Shown: positions 9,272 through 16,150 of the stretch, piece after piece | Layout of the letters: every line of letters begins with the position of its first letter | How positions within the stretch are numbered: the first letter of the stretch is position 1 | Assembly (NCBI GenBank): GCA_030146875.1 | Contig: JASLAX010000054.1 | Span: forward strand, 19,489-83,488 | DNA length: 64,000 nt | Origin: Longimicrobiaceae bacterium | Lineage (GTDB): Bacteria; Gemmatimonadota; Gemmatimonadetes; Longimicrobiales; Longimicrobiaceae | Direction of reading: 5' to 3' | The notes under the pieces: model-generated | Database searches by the model: none | What the model was told of the DNA's origin: nothing | The model's input: only the letters and a program-made list of their open reading frames with translations | Position numbers and translations under genes: made by a program

Positions 9272-10849
9272 ATGCGCGCTCTCTCACCCGTGGTCGTCGG
9301 CGCGCTGCTGCTAGGCGCTGCGTGCGACGATCCCACCAGCCCGTCGTTCGGTCCCACTCCGTCGTCGCTCACGCTGCAGAAGATCGGCGGATTCGCCGGC
9401 GGCGGCACGGCGGCCGCCGAGATCACCGCGTACGACCCCGACAGCCGGCGCCTGTTCGTGGTGAACGGCGCGCTGGGCACGGTGGACGTGCTGGACCTGT
9501 CGAACCCCCGTTCGCCTGCGCGGATCACCACCCTGCAGGCGCGTGGGGGCGGCTCCGTGAACAGCGTGGCGGTGCACGACGGGCTGGTGGCCATCGCGGT
9601 AGAGGCGCCGGGCAAGACCTCCCCGGGTGCGGTGGACTTCTACCAGGCCGAGGACCTGCGGGCGGTGAGCAGCGTCACGGTGGGCGCGCAGCCGGACATG
9701 GTCACCTTCAGCCCCGACGGGCGCTACGTGCTGGTGGCCAACGAGGGCGAGCCCAACGACGCCTACACCACCGATCCAGAAGGCTCGGTGAGCGTCATCG
9801 ACGTGCGCAACGAGACGTCGCCCACGGTGCGCACTGCGGGCTTCGGCGCCTTCAACGGCCAGGCGGCGCAGCTTCGCAGCGCGGGCGTGCGCATCTACGG
9901 ACCGAACGCCAGTGTGGCGCAGGACCTGGAGCCGGAATACGTCGCGGTCTCCGAGGACGGACGGACGGCCTGGGTCACCCTGCAGGAAAACAATGCGCTG
10001 GCCATCGTGGACGTCCGCTCCGCCACGGTCACCAGCGTGGTGGCGCTGGGATACAAGGACCATGGGGCCGCAGGAAACGCGCTGGACCCCAGCGATCGCG
10101 ACGGCGCCGGGGGCACCGCCGCAGTCAACATCCGCACCTCGCCGGTGCGGGGGATGTACCAGCCGGATGCCATCGTTTCCTACCAGGTGAACGGCACGAC
10201 CTACCTGCTCACCGCCAACGAGGGCGATGCCCGCGACTGGGCCGGTCTGCGCGAAGAGGCGCGGGTGAGCACGCTTGCGCTGAACGCCTCCGCCTTCACC
10301 GACGCGGCGTGCGGCGGCGCCTGCAGCGCGGCCGCGCGGCTGGGACGGCTGAACGTGACCACGCAGACGGGGCGCAACGCCACGACGGGCCAGTTCGACG
10401 CCCTGTACGCGTTTGGGGCGCGCTCGTTCAGCATCTGGACGGCGCAGGGCCAGCTGGTGTGGGACTCCGGCGATGAGCTGGAGCAGCGGACGACGTCGCT
10501 CCCCAATGTGGCGTTCAACGCCAGCAACACGGGTAACGCCCTGGATGACCGCAGCGACAACAAGGGCCCCGAACCCGAGGGCGCCGTGGTGGCGCGTTTC
10601 GGCAGCAAGCGCTTTGCGTTCATCGGCCTGGAGCGTACCGGGGGCGTGATGGTGTACGACGTCACCACGCCCACAGCGCCGCGGTACGTGACCTATGCCA
10701 CCTCGCGCGAGGGCGCGGGCGGTGACCTGGGACCCGAGGGGCTGACGTTCGTCTCCGCGGATGACTCGCCGAACGGCAAGCCCCTGCTGATCGTCGGGAA
10801 CGAGATCAGCGGGACCACGGCCATCTACCAGATCGATCTGGTGGTGTAA
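9272..10849 (+). CDS. choice-of-anchor I family lipoprotein (beta-propeller)
   Basis: 525 residues. The start at 9272 gives a lipoprotein signal peptide ending GALLLGAACDD, so the protein should be anchored in an outer or periplasmic membrane leaflet. The body contains the repeated pattern of the choice-of-anchor I family: surface-layer-like blades with NGALGTVDVLDLSNP, DMVTFSPDGRYVLVANEGEPN, and the acidic motifs LTANEGDARDW and DNKGPEPEGA, ending LIVGNEISGTTAIYQI. Family members are extracellular and sometimes fused to or near phosphatases or esterases; enzymatic activity is unproven. It is the last intact gene of the lipid part of the cargo. Confidence 0.85.
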   Translation: MRALSPVVVGALLLGAACDDPTSPSFGPTPSSLTLQKIGGFAGGGTAAAEITAYDPDSRRLFVVNGALGTVDVLDLSNPRSPARITTLQARGGGSVNSVAVHDGLVAIAVEAPGKTSPGAVDFYQAEDLRAVSSVTVGAQPDMVTFSPDGRYVLVANEGEPNDAYTTDPEGSVSVIDVRNETSPTVRTAGFGAFNGQAAQLRSAGVRIYGPNASVAQDLEPEYVAVSEDGRTAWVTLQENNALAIVDVRSATVTSVVALGYKDHGAAGNALDPSDRDGAGGTAAVNIRTSPVRGMYQPDAIVSYQVNGTTYLLTANEGDARDWAGLREEARVSTLALNASAFTDAACGGACSAAARLGRLNVTTQTGRNATTGQFDALYAFGARSFSIWTAQGQLVWDSGDELEQRTTSLPNVAFNASNTGNALDDRSDNKGPEPEGAVVARFGSKRFAFIGLERTGGVMVYDVTTPTAPRYVTYATSREGAGGDLGPEGLTFVSADDSPNGKPLLIVGNEISGTTAIYQIDLVV

Positions 10850-10928
10850 GGCCAAGCGGGTCCTTGGCGGTGCCTCACGCGGCGACACGCATGCGCGGAG
10901 AGACTTCGACGTTCTGTCTGCAGGACCA

Positions 10929-11010
10929 TTGTCGGTGGACGAGTACGGCGGCACCGAGGGATTGGTGACGCTGGACGACATCGTGGAGGAGATCGCGGGC
11001 GACGTGTCCG
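10929..11010 (+). pseudogene. fragment of a CorC/HlyC-type CBS transporter protein
   Basis: SVDEYGGTEGLVTLDDIVEEI is the hallmark sequence at the end of the second CBS domain of CNNM/CorC/TlyC magnesium or cobalt efflux proteins. Only about 27 codons survive; neither the membrane DUF21 domain before it nor the transporter-associated domain after it is present. This is a remnant of a different gene left between the two cargo parts. Confidence 0.55.
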
Positions 11011-11367
11011 CCGCCGCCGCTCCCGGGGTCCGGCCGGCGGGGGGGCGGACGTACTCCAACGCACGCGCGGATGGTAACGGATGGTGGGTACCGCGGCCGT
11101 CACCAGCCCGCGGAGCAGCGAGCCTACGGGCTGAGCGGGCTGGGCCACCTCGCCGCCTGGGGGGCGTGGGGACGGTGAGCCTGGCCACGGGCGCGGGTGG
11201 GGAGCCGCTAACGAGAAGGGGGCGCACCAGGCGCCCCCTTCCTCGCTGTCTCCGCCTGGGCTCGCGCTTCGGCCGCTCTCGAACCCCGCCCCCGGGATCG
11301 GCTCCGGAGCGCCTTCCGCATGGCGTGTCCTACTCCCGGCGACCGTACCTGGGCTGCGGTGTCCAGA
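11011..11367. other. non-coding gap between the two cargo modules
   Basis: No gene or clear signal recognised. The stretch aagggggcgcaccaggcgcccccttcc region at about 11215-11243 contains a near-perfect hairpin (gggggcgc / gcgccccc), possibly a terminator for the minus-strand block that ends at 11368. Confidence 0.4.
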
Positions 11368-11673
11368 CTACAGCGCGTGGCGAAGCTGCTGTAGGAACGC
11401 CATCAGCCTACCCGGGGGGAAGTCGGCCTCGTCCAGACGCTGTCGGCGCCACAGCTCCAGGATACGCCTCTCCGCATCCGTGGGCGGCCTGGAACCACCG
11501 CCCCCGGGGCATCCCGCAGTCGCAAGTACCACGTTGAGGCCGGCTTCCTGGACGGTCACGCGGATGCACACCGTGCCACCCTGCTCGCGCCGGCGCCCCA
11601 CCTGCTCGGCGATCCACCCGCCGGAGACATCGTTGAGAGACCGCTCATCCGGTCCTATCGACACACGAATCAT
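11368..11673 (-). CDS. 101-aa protein of unknown function, partner of the DUF4062 gene
   Basis: 101 residues, apparently soluble. N-terminal half has beta-strand-like segments (TVCIRVTVQEAGLNVVLATAGC), followed by a Gly-rich turn with Cys-Pro-Gly-Gly and a helical C-terminus (TDAERRILELWRRQRLDE, then LMAFLQQLRHAL). It starts 13 bases after the DUF4062 gene on the same strand, so the two are very probably co-transcribed and may act together. I do not recognise the family. As the last gene of the six-gene block it could be an effector-linked adaptor, but that is speculation. Confidence 0.55.
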   Translation of the reverse strand: MIRVSIGPDERSLNDVSGGWIAEQVGRRREQGGTVCIRVTVQEAGLNVVLATAGCPGGGGSRPPTDAERRILELWRRQRLDEADFPPGRLMAFLQQLRHAL

Positions 11674-11686
11674 ACTCCCTCCGTCG

Positions 11687-12820
11687 TCAGCCCAGAGTTC
11701 GTGATGCCAGCGTCAGGACACGCTCGATCTCACCATCCGGCCGGGCGAGATCCTGGTAGGTGATCATCCGCGGGCGCTCGTAGACGAGGAACGGATCCGC
11801 TCGTGCCTGCGTTCCCATCGAGACTGCGCCCCCGCGTGGGACCTCCGCGGCCCATCTTCGGTAGCCTAATCCCGTCAGGGCGACGCCGAAGTGGAACCGC
11901 TGATGCCTGCGGTGGGGGTCGAGCTCGCCATACCACGCGTCGGCGAAGGCGAAGCACCGGCGTAGGACTCGTTCGACGTCCCCCTGAAGGATGACCAACG
12001 AAGCGGCGAACTCCCGGCGGTCGTCGCCCTCCTGAGCCGACGTCACGGCCGCTTCCACGGCGATCATGCCGCTTGCGTCGAGATGGACCTCGACGCGCCC
12101 GTCCCTGCTACGCCAGTCCTCTACCGCCTGGGTGATCTGCAGGGCGGTCTGCGTGACATGCGATTGCTTCGGCGCCTCATGGCTCAAGAGCCCGACGTCG
12201 CGGCGGTGCGCAATCTCGTACGCGAAATCCCGAAGGTCGCTGTTCCCAAGGCGGACGAGGTCGACGACCTCCTCCTCCCGCTCCGGAAGGATGACGAACC
12301 GTAGGCGGAGCCGGTCGCCGGCGCGCGGCCGGGCCAGCCACTCCTGGACGACCCGGGCGTTCACTCGCGGCTTCTCCGCTTGCTGGACCAGCTCGCTGAC
12401 GGAGCGCTCCACTTCCGTCCACAACTCGTCCGGTGTGCTGAACTCGCGCCTGAAAAGCGCCGTGACGTAATCGCTGAGCGTGTGCAGCAGACGCTCAGCG
12501 TCCGGATCCCGGCTTCCGCGCTGCACGAATACGAGGATAGGTAGCCGCCGCTGCCTCGCTCGCTCATACTCCTCCTCCACTACCAGCTTTCCAGAGGGTG
12601 TGGTCCAGCCGCCGCGTGCACCTACGATCACGATGTAGATGTCGCAGCTGTCTACGGCGTCGAGACACACGTTGCGCGACGATGCCGCCCGGGCTGGGAA
12701 GTCCTCGTTGACTAGGACCGGCTCCCCGCCCGCGGCGACGATGCCCTCCCGGGCCGCTTCGCGCTCGGTCTCGAACCCAGAGACCACGGAACTGACGAAC
12801 ACTCGCGGCTTCACCGACAT
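11687..12820 (-). CDS. DUF4062 (TIR-like fold) domain protein
   Basis: 377 residues. The N-terminal ~90 residues carry the DUF4062 pattern: RVFVSSVVSGFETEREAAREG, GGEPVLVNEDFPAR, a CDIYIVIVGARGG strand and LVVEEEYERAR, a Rossmann-like fold related to TIR domains and common at the N-terminus of bacterial STAND/NLR-like proteins. Here it is followed not by an NTPase but by a ~270-residue region of unknown type (no Walker motifs) containing strand-rich segments. Such domains occur in conflict or stress systems as NAD-binding or signalling modules. It sits 13 bases before the 101-aa gene and 120 bases after the one-TM gene, all same strand. Function as a defence component is inferred only from domain and neighbourhood. 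Confidence 0.75.
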   Translation of the reverse strand: MSVKPRVFVSSVVSGFETEREAAREGIVAAGGEPVLVNEDFPARAASSRNVCLDAVDSCDIYIVIVGARGGWTTPSGKLVVEEEYERARQRRLPILVFVQRGSRDPDAERLLHTLSDYVTALFRREFSTPDELWTEVERSVSELVQQAEKPRVNARVVQEWLARPRAGDRLRLRFVILPEREEEVVDLVRLGNSDLRDFAYEIAHRRDVGLLSHEAPKQSHVTQTALQITQAVEDWRSRDGRVEVHLDASGMIAVEAAVTSAQEGDDRREFAASLVILQGDVERVLRRCFAFADAWYGELDPHRRHQRFHFGVALTGLGYRRWAAEVPRGGAVSMGTQARADPFLVYERPRMITYQDLARPDGEIERVLTLASRTLG

Positions 12821-12939
12821 TGACTCACCGTCCCCTCCTTCCAGGGTAGCTTCCTCGGGCCGACCGCCTTCTCCTGGTCACCACTTCGGCGGTGAGGCTG
12901 CCACCGGACCCGGCGGGACGCGCCGCACTGCCTGCATGC

Positions 12940-13278
12940 TCAGCGGTGGACTCGTTGATAGGCGGCCTGCCTCTTCGCGCCACCCTTCCCTGGTCCCAAC
13001 GTGCGCTCCGCCCAGTAGACGGCACTTAGCACGTGGTTCATTCCCGGCAATGCCTGCTCAAGGCGGCCTTGCAGGGTGTCCAGGGCGGAATTCACCCACT
13101 GATGGCCAAACGTCCGGTTGAGGGCCGCGACCACACGGTCGATCTGGTTCTCAACCGCGTCTGGGATAAGAGGCGCGTTGGCCTTGCCACGCCCGCGTTG
13201 CAGGTAGGCGAGGAGGATGACCAGCGCGGCTGACAATCCCAAACCGATCAAAGGGTCCGTACCACGTCGCTGTGCCAC
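12940..13278 (-). CDS. small one-TM protein next to the E2-like gene
   Basis: 112 residues from a GTG at 13278, chosen because an excellent ribosome binding site (GGAGGA, six bases before it) precedes it and because no ATG fits. Residues about 10-26 (LIGLGLSAALVILLAYL) form a single transmembrane helix with a short N-terminal tail; the rest is soluble, with amphipathic helices including NRTFGHQWVNSALDTLQGRL. The layout, a membrane anchor with a small helical domain, would suit a membrane-acting effector or a docking protein. The gene starts 62 bases after the E2-like gene on the same strand. No family recognised. Confidence 0.6.
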   Translation of the reverse strand: MAQRRGTDPLIGLGLSAALVILLAYLQRGRGKANAPLIPDAVENQIDRVVAALNRTFGHQWVNSALDTLQGRLEQALPGMNHVLSAVYWAERTLGPGKGGAKRQAAYQRVHR

Positions 13279-13340
13279 GTCAGTTCCTCCATTCCTCTGA
13301 AGGGTAGATGGACCGGGTCGCGAAGTGTCGACCGGCCGAG

Positions 13341-14267
13341 TCAGCGTGCAGCCAGCGGAGCCCAGTCCCTGAAAGCGGGGCGCCGCTGCACTTCCAGCGT
13401 GTACTCGTAGGAATGGCTGCCACGGACGGCGGCCCGCCGGCTCTGGTAGCCGGAGATCTCCCGGTCCGGCTCCATGCAGCACTCCTGGTACCGGCGGGCG
13501 GAGCCGCAGCCGCAATACTCCCGCTTCTCCGCACGCGGCTGACGGAGGTGATGCGGGAGGTGCTGCGGTCCGGGCCAACGGCCCAGCAACTGCGCGTGAA
13601 GAGCCTTGCCAATCCAGGTGATGCACCAGTCGACGTACACGCAGAGCGGGTCACGACCCCAGAGCCACTCGCCGGGCATGCAGGCGCACATGCTTCGGTC
13701 CGGGTACTCGTGAGGCGAGCTCAGCCAGACGCCGGTCGAGCTTACCGCCCAGGCACGGACCGGAGGTACGAGCGGCTGGAGCCGGTTCGGGATGGCGAGG
13801 ACGCAGGGGGTCGGATTCGCGGGAGCTTCGTGCGGTACCTCGAGGAAGAGTGTCGCACGGTAGGGCAGCGTCGCGAAAAGCCCCACGGGTACGGCGAGGA
13901 GAGTCCAGTCGGGGGAGCTGCGGACGACACGAGTACCTGGATGGTACTCCCGCAGCTCCCCGAACTTCAGCACTTCGTTCAGTCTACGGTCGAGGGGGTG
14001 TGCGGCTGGACGGGCCGTGGCGGCTTCGGCCGATGGTCGTTGCCGTGCGTCGGCTGCGGGTCCGGCTTCTTCGGACCCTGAGGTTGCTGGGGCACTGGTT
14101 CCTCCTCTGGTGGCCGGGGGAATGGAAGGAGAGGGGCCAACCCCGGGCACGATGAAGCCCCCCTCCGCGATCGCCGGGTACTCGAGCCGGTCCGCCTCTT
14201 CTCCGAAACGCTGGAGCTCAATCAGGTCCAGGTTGCTTATCTGCCTCGCGCAGTTACCGGGCTCCAT
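13341..14267 (-). CDS. E2-like (prokaryotic ubiquitin-conjugating fold) protein with SEC-C zinc motif
   Basis: 308 residues. N-terminal ~95 residues are Pro/Ala/Gly-rich and probably disordered. Residues about 105-255 show the layout of prokaryotic E2-like domains: strand pairs ending in a proline-rich turn, then HEYPDRSMCACMPGEWLW, where family members have H.YPDGSLCLY.PGEW, followed by a Trp-rich helix and LLGRWPGPQHLPH. One of the two Cys in SMCAC would be the thioester cysteine. The C-terminus carries a SEC-C zinc motif (CGCGSARRYQECC). E2-like proteins of this kind occur in antiphage and protein-modification operons, usually with E1 or JAB partners; none is visible here. The assignment is by motif reading and needs structural confirmation. 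Confidence 0.55.
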   Translation of the reverse strand: MEPGNCARQISNLDLIELQRFGEEADRLEYPAIAEGGFIVPGVGPSPSIPPATRGGTSAPATSGSEEAGPAADARQRPSAEAATARPAAHPLDRRLNEVLKFGELREYHPGTRVVRSSPDWTLLAVPVGLFATLPYRATLFLEVPHEAPANPTPCVLAIPNRLQPLVPPVRAWAVSSTGVWLSSPHEYPDRSMCACMPGEWLWGRDPLCVYVDWCITWIGKALHAQLLGRWPGPQHLPHHLRQPRAEKREYCGCGSARRYQECCMEPDREISGYQSRRAAVRGSHSYEYTLEVQRRPAFRDWAPLAAR

Positions 14268-14360
14268 GCGAACCTGTCTTGTTGTGCGCCACAGAATCGA
14301 GGCGCCCGTTGCGCGATACTCCCCCTCGCGCCGAGCCTTGCCTCGCTAGGGAACCTAACC

Positions 14361-14379
14361 GACATTCATTCAGAATGTC
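14361..14379 (-). promoter_or_regulatory. perfect palindrome (putative operator) with TTGACA box
   Basis: GACATTC, five bases, GAATGTC: a perfect 7-bp inverted repeat in an AT-rich patch about 95 bases upstream of the E2-like gene. On the minus strand the right arm forms TTGACA (14376-14381), a consensus -35 box; no equally good -10 is seen 17 bases on (TTAGGT). A repressor bound here would block that promoter. Confidence 0.5.
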
Positions 14380-14448
14380 AATATCTATCACTTCACAAGA
14401 TGAAAACGCCGGAGGACTTGTGGGATCGGCGCTTCTACAAGCCGATTT

Positions 14449-15075
14449 CTAGCGCACGGCTGCGTACACGAACTCGCGGCCACCCCCAGCAACCGCGCGG
14501 TGCTGAACCCGGCGGGCGAGGCCGCGCTTCGTGAGGGAGGTCAGCCGGTTCGTCGCCGTGGAAATGTTATTCAGGCCGAAATGCTGCTGTACGGCGCTGG
14601 CCGTCGCTCCACTCGTGGTACAGAGGAACCGGTGCGTGGCGAGCATTGCAGGGTCCACGTCACCTCGCAGTTGCACTCCTTCCTCGTCGGCGCGCTCGAC
14701 AACCACGAGTTCCTCCCCCGACAGCATGATCTCGACGTTGTATAGGCTCTCCCCGAGATCACCGAGAACGAGGTAGCGATCCGTCAGTTCTCCGGCTCGG
14801 ATGCGCAACAGGGCACGGCGGAGCAGCTGGCGAGCAGCTTCCGAGGAGAGTCGCACTCCTTCAAGGTGGACCGGAAGGAGCCCGCCCTCGGGAACGGCTT
14901 CGAGAGCATCCAGAAGGTATGCCTCCGCGTCACGCGCTTCAGCCGCCGTGAAGAGCGACTTCCCGCGGTCGACGAGGTCCACCAGATGGAGGGGTGGCAT
15001 CTCGATGAATGGCTGTGTTCCAGAGGTGTTCATGTTGTGCAGTGTACACGCTGCATGCGGGCGGAGCAACATCAC
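14449..15075 (-). CDS. STAS-like domain protein with C-terminal winged helix
   Basis: 208 residues (or 194 from the ATG at 15033). The first half alternates strands and helices in STAS-like order (HLEGVRLSSEAARQLLRRALLRI, then DRYLVLGDLGESLYNVEIML), resembling the DUF4325-type STAS-like proteins found beside GHKL ATPases. The C-terminal ~60 residues look like a winged helix (GATASAVQQHFGLNNISTAT, LTKRGLARRV, then a beta hairpin). It starts nine bases after the ATPase gene, so the two are surely one transcript. The pairing recalls anti-sigma/anti-anti-sigma partner switching, with the winged helix giving direct DNA output. Function inferred. Confidence 0.6.
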   Translation of the reverse strand: MMLLRPHAACTLHNMNTSGTQPFIEMPPLHLVDLVDRGKSLFTAAEARDAEAYLLDALEAVPEGGLLPVHLEGVRLSSEAARQLLRRALLRIRAGELTDRYLVLGDLGESLYNVEIMLSGEELVVVERADEEGVQLRGDVDPAMLATHRFLCTTSGATASAVQQHFGLNNISTATNRLTSLTKRGLARRVQHRAVAGGGREFVYAAVR

Positions 15076-15083
15076 GATTCGTT

Positions 15084-16037
15084 TCAGCCAATCGGAAACT
15101 CGATCCTAATCTGGGTGCCTGTGCCGTGCGTGAGCCTCCCCATCTCCGGGCGCGTCCCATGCGCGAGCGCGAGGAAGGCACTGCCGGAGCATAGGCGGAC
15201 CCGAGCCCCGAAGTCGCGAAGGACGCGCTGCACCAACCGCGACAGCCCGCCGCCGGAGCCCTCGCTCTCCTCCCGCCCAGAGATATGGTCGCGGAGCAGG
15301 GTCCGGGTTGCCACCGCGTCCGAAAGCTCGGTGATCCATCCGTACCGGGAATGACCCCTCACCGACCCCGGGATCCCGATGCCATCGTCGGCGACACCCA
15401 GCTGCAGCACCCGCGGCCGGCGGCGGGCGAAGAGAAGTGCGGCCGCAGCCGCGTTCCGCGCCTCGCCATGGGACAACACGTTTTGAAGAAGCTCGAGCGA
15501 TACGCCCATGACGGCCACTGAGGTTTTCTTGGGCAGGCCCAGCTCCCGCATGGAGGCCGACAGCCCATCCACGTAGTCATCCATGGATGGGTCCCGTTCG
15601 GCACTGAAGAGCGCGGCAGGCGCGACGGAGCGAAACGAAACCTGTCCGGCGGCGGCGGCGCGGGCCCAGCCCGCGCAGCGGCCGCCGAGAGCGACGCCGG
15701 AGGTCCGCAGCGCCATCGCGACCGAGGCGTTGCTGGCTTCACAGGCGTAGACGGTCGATCCCCGCTCGCCGAAGTGCCTTGCGACCACGGGGAATAAGGC
15801 GAGTCCTTCAGCGGCGACCTCGGTCGCAACGCTCCAGTCGAAGACAACAACCTCGGGACAGGCACCCCCGTCGCCGAACCCGGCGCGTACGAGGGTGGTC
15901 GCGCAGGCGCCGTGTGCCTTCTGATCCTCGATCGAGAAGCCGCCTGTCCGAATCCACACCGCGCGTCCTTCGTTGAGCATGCTGCCAAGGTGCGCGCGGA
16001 GGGCATCCGGAGAGGGGAACGAGTCGGGCATCATCAC
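15084..16037 (-). CDS. GHKL ATPase with N-terminal STAS-like region
   Basis: 317 residues, soluble. Residues about 1-130 resemble a STAS-type regulatory domain (VVVFDWSVATEVAAEGLALFP). Residues about 165-315 form a GHKL (histidine-kinase-like) ATPase: N box SLELLQNVLSHGEARNAA, G1 box VADDGIGIPGSV, and a G2-like SGGGLSRLVQRVL stretch. There is no dimerisation/phosphoacceptor HisKA region, so this is more like a SpoIIAB/RsbW-type switch protein or a stand-alone ATPase than a sensor kinase. It heads the six-gene same-strand block and is followed after eight bases by the STAS-like/wHTH gene. Partner-switch role is inference. Confidence 0.7.
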   Translation of the reverse strand: MMMPDSFPSPDALRAHLGSMLNEGRAVWIRTGGFSIEDQKAHGACATTLVRAGFGDGGACPEVVVFDWSVATEVAAEGLALFPVVARHFGERGSTVYACEASNASVAMALRTSGVALGGRCAGWARAAAAGQVSFRSVAPAALFSAERDPSMDDYVDGLSASMRELGLPKKTSVAVMGVSLELLQNVLSHGEARNAAAAALLFARRRPRVLQLGVADDGIGIPGSVRGHSRYGWITELSDAVATRTLLRDHISGREESEGSGGGLSRLVQRVLRDFGARVRLCSGSAFLALAHGTRPEMGRLTHGTGTQIRIEFPIG

Positions 16038-16150
16038 GGGTGGGAACGCTTCCTCGCTGGGGCGGCGTGAGCGTGACTGCCGGGGTCTTCCGCCGGCGGG
16101 AGGGGGCGTCAGCTCGCCGCTGCAGCCCTGGCCCCCCCCGATTGCCTTCC

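Noticed and set aside
12066..12470. Plus-strand frame opposite the DUF4062 gene
   Set aside because: Ser/Arg-rich, no ribosome binding site, exact antisense of a well-supported gene.
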